Shown piece after piece: positions 8,473-8,629 of a DNA stretch of 8,629 nt; the first letter of the stretch is position 1; every line of letters begins with the position of its first letter. Source of the stretch: Rubrobacter sp. (lineage in GTDB: Bacteria > Actinomycetota > Rubrobacteria > Rubrobacterales > Rubrobacteraceae); the NCBI GenBank assembly GCA_013815575.1, contig JACDFX010000042.1, forward strand, positions 1 through 8,629, given 5' to 3'. The position numbers and the translations under genes are program-made. The notes beneath the pieces are model-generated. The model saw only the letters and a program-made list of their open reading frames with translations, searched no databases and had not been told where the DNA came from.

Positions 8473-8489
8473 GCAGAGAGCGTCTCTGC
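8473..8489. repeat. Perfect hairpin at the 2-nt frameshift in the transposase
   Basis: The plus strand has GCAGAGA (8473-8479), GCG, then TCTCTGC (8483-8489), a 7-bp perfect inverted repeat with a 3-nt loop. Removing one AG from 8475-8480 restores the transposase frame (reading DALLRRAKSAPL) and makes the palindrome imperfect. The insertion thus seems to have completed the hairpin. Confidence 0.6.
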
Positions 8490-8629
8490 CGACCACGAGG
8501 CCGAGCTCCGCGGCCAGCCTGGCTCCCGCCCTACCGCCCAGCTCCAAAACGATCGCTAGCAGCCCCCCTTCCAACCGGCCCGTCTTGCGGGCGCGGGCGG
8601 CGACGTCGGGCAGTCGCTCGCAGAAGATC

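Larger units (their letters stand above)
7167..8629 (-). mobile_element. ISL3-family insertion sequence, one end in window, other end beyond the edge
   Basis: The element is defined by its ISL3-type transposase (minus strand) and by a plausible terminal sequence, GGCTCTGTCGGCTTCT at 7167-7182. This starts 61 nt beyond the transposase stop and resembles the GG-C/T-T/A-CT beginnings of ISL3 ends. ISL3 elements usually make 8-bp target duplications, so GAATAGGT at 7159-7166 would be one copy; its partner and the other inverted repeat lie outside the window. The transposase is frameshifted, so this copy is probably inactive unless helped in trans. Confidence 0.8.
7228..8629 (-). pseudogene. ISL3-family transposase, two frameshifts, N-terminus beyond window
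   Basis: Three consecutive pieces of one ISL3 transposase are seen. Piece 1 (8628 to about 8480) begins IFCERLPDVAARARKTGRLE and continues as LGGRAGARLAAELGLVVGRDAL, the helical region before the catalytic core; the zinc-finger N-terminus is off the edge. Piece 2 (about 8480 to 8180) has LRRAKSAPLRDSGKVRVLGV, then DDFAFRRGARYGTILVDLE (first catalytic Asp), RDRSNIY (second Asp) and QVADRWHLAS. Piece 3 (about 8172 to 7228) resumes with NLAQTLEEFLLHKQ. It carries the inserted helix-turn-helix (LRHICRRLGISARTVYRYK) and the region RWGEGCRNGKRLYREIRERG, and ends with TWSNGPVEGFVNKLKLLKRQ (the catalytic Glu in GPVEG) and LLRARMLAA. A 2-nt AG insertion in 8475-8480 separates pieces 1 and 2; a 7-nt insertion near 8173-8179 separates pieces 2 and 3. 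Pieces 1 and 3 share a frame. A programmed shift is possible but unlikely. Confidence 0.9.

Overview
The window reads as chromosome of a high-GC actinobacterium. The evidence is the gene order dnaK-grpE-dnaJ-hspR, an HspR-type (HAIR) operator in front of dnaK, frequent GTG/TTG starts and a high G+C content. Heavy use of the AGG arginine codon alongside CGC/CGG, and an actinobacterial DivIVA-like coiled-coil protein, make Rubrobacter or a close relative the best guess; this is an inference, not a database result.

Left part (1-1079, minus strand): a two-component system. An OmpR/PhoB-type response regulator (390-1079) is followed by the 5' part of a membrane sensor kinase gene (378 down to the window edge). 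The kinase has no conventional start codon and appears to begin at ATA behind a good GGAG ribosome site.

Central part (1173-5808, plus strand): a compact heat-shock operon. A promoter (TTGAAG, 17 nt, TATACT) carries an HspR operator over its -35 box. It drives dnaK (1244), grpE (3156), dnaJ (3783), hspR (4913) and a fifth gene for a small zinc-finger membrane protein (5320). The gaps are 1 nt and 3 nt, then overlaps of 4 nt and 1 nt. DnaK, GrpE and DnaJ form the Hsp70 chaperone machine. HspR, encoded in the same transcript, would bind the operator and shut the operon off when free DnaK is available. The fifth gene is the least explained member.

Right part (5809-8629): accessory-looking DNA. 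A 441-nt gap contains one perfect DnaA box and a short AT-rich patch. It is followed by a stand-alone DivIVA-like coiled-coil gene (6250-6789), a remnant of a small membrane protein gene with an in-frame stop (6942-7136), and one end of an ISL3-family insertion sequence (7167 to beyond 8629). The transposase is broken by two small insertions (+7 and +2 nt) which together add 9 nt. The first and last thirds therefore share a frame, while the middle, catalytic part is out of frame.

I found no tRNA, rRNA, CRISPR array or clearly new defence or biosynthetic system. The points most worth a second look are the zinc-finger membrane protein in the HspR operon, the ATA start of the kinase, the palindrome-associated frameshift in the transposase, and the decayed membrane gene.
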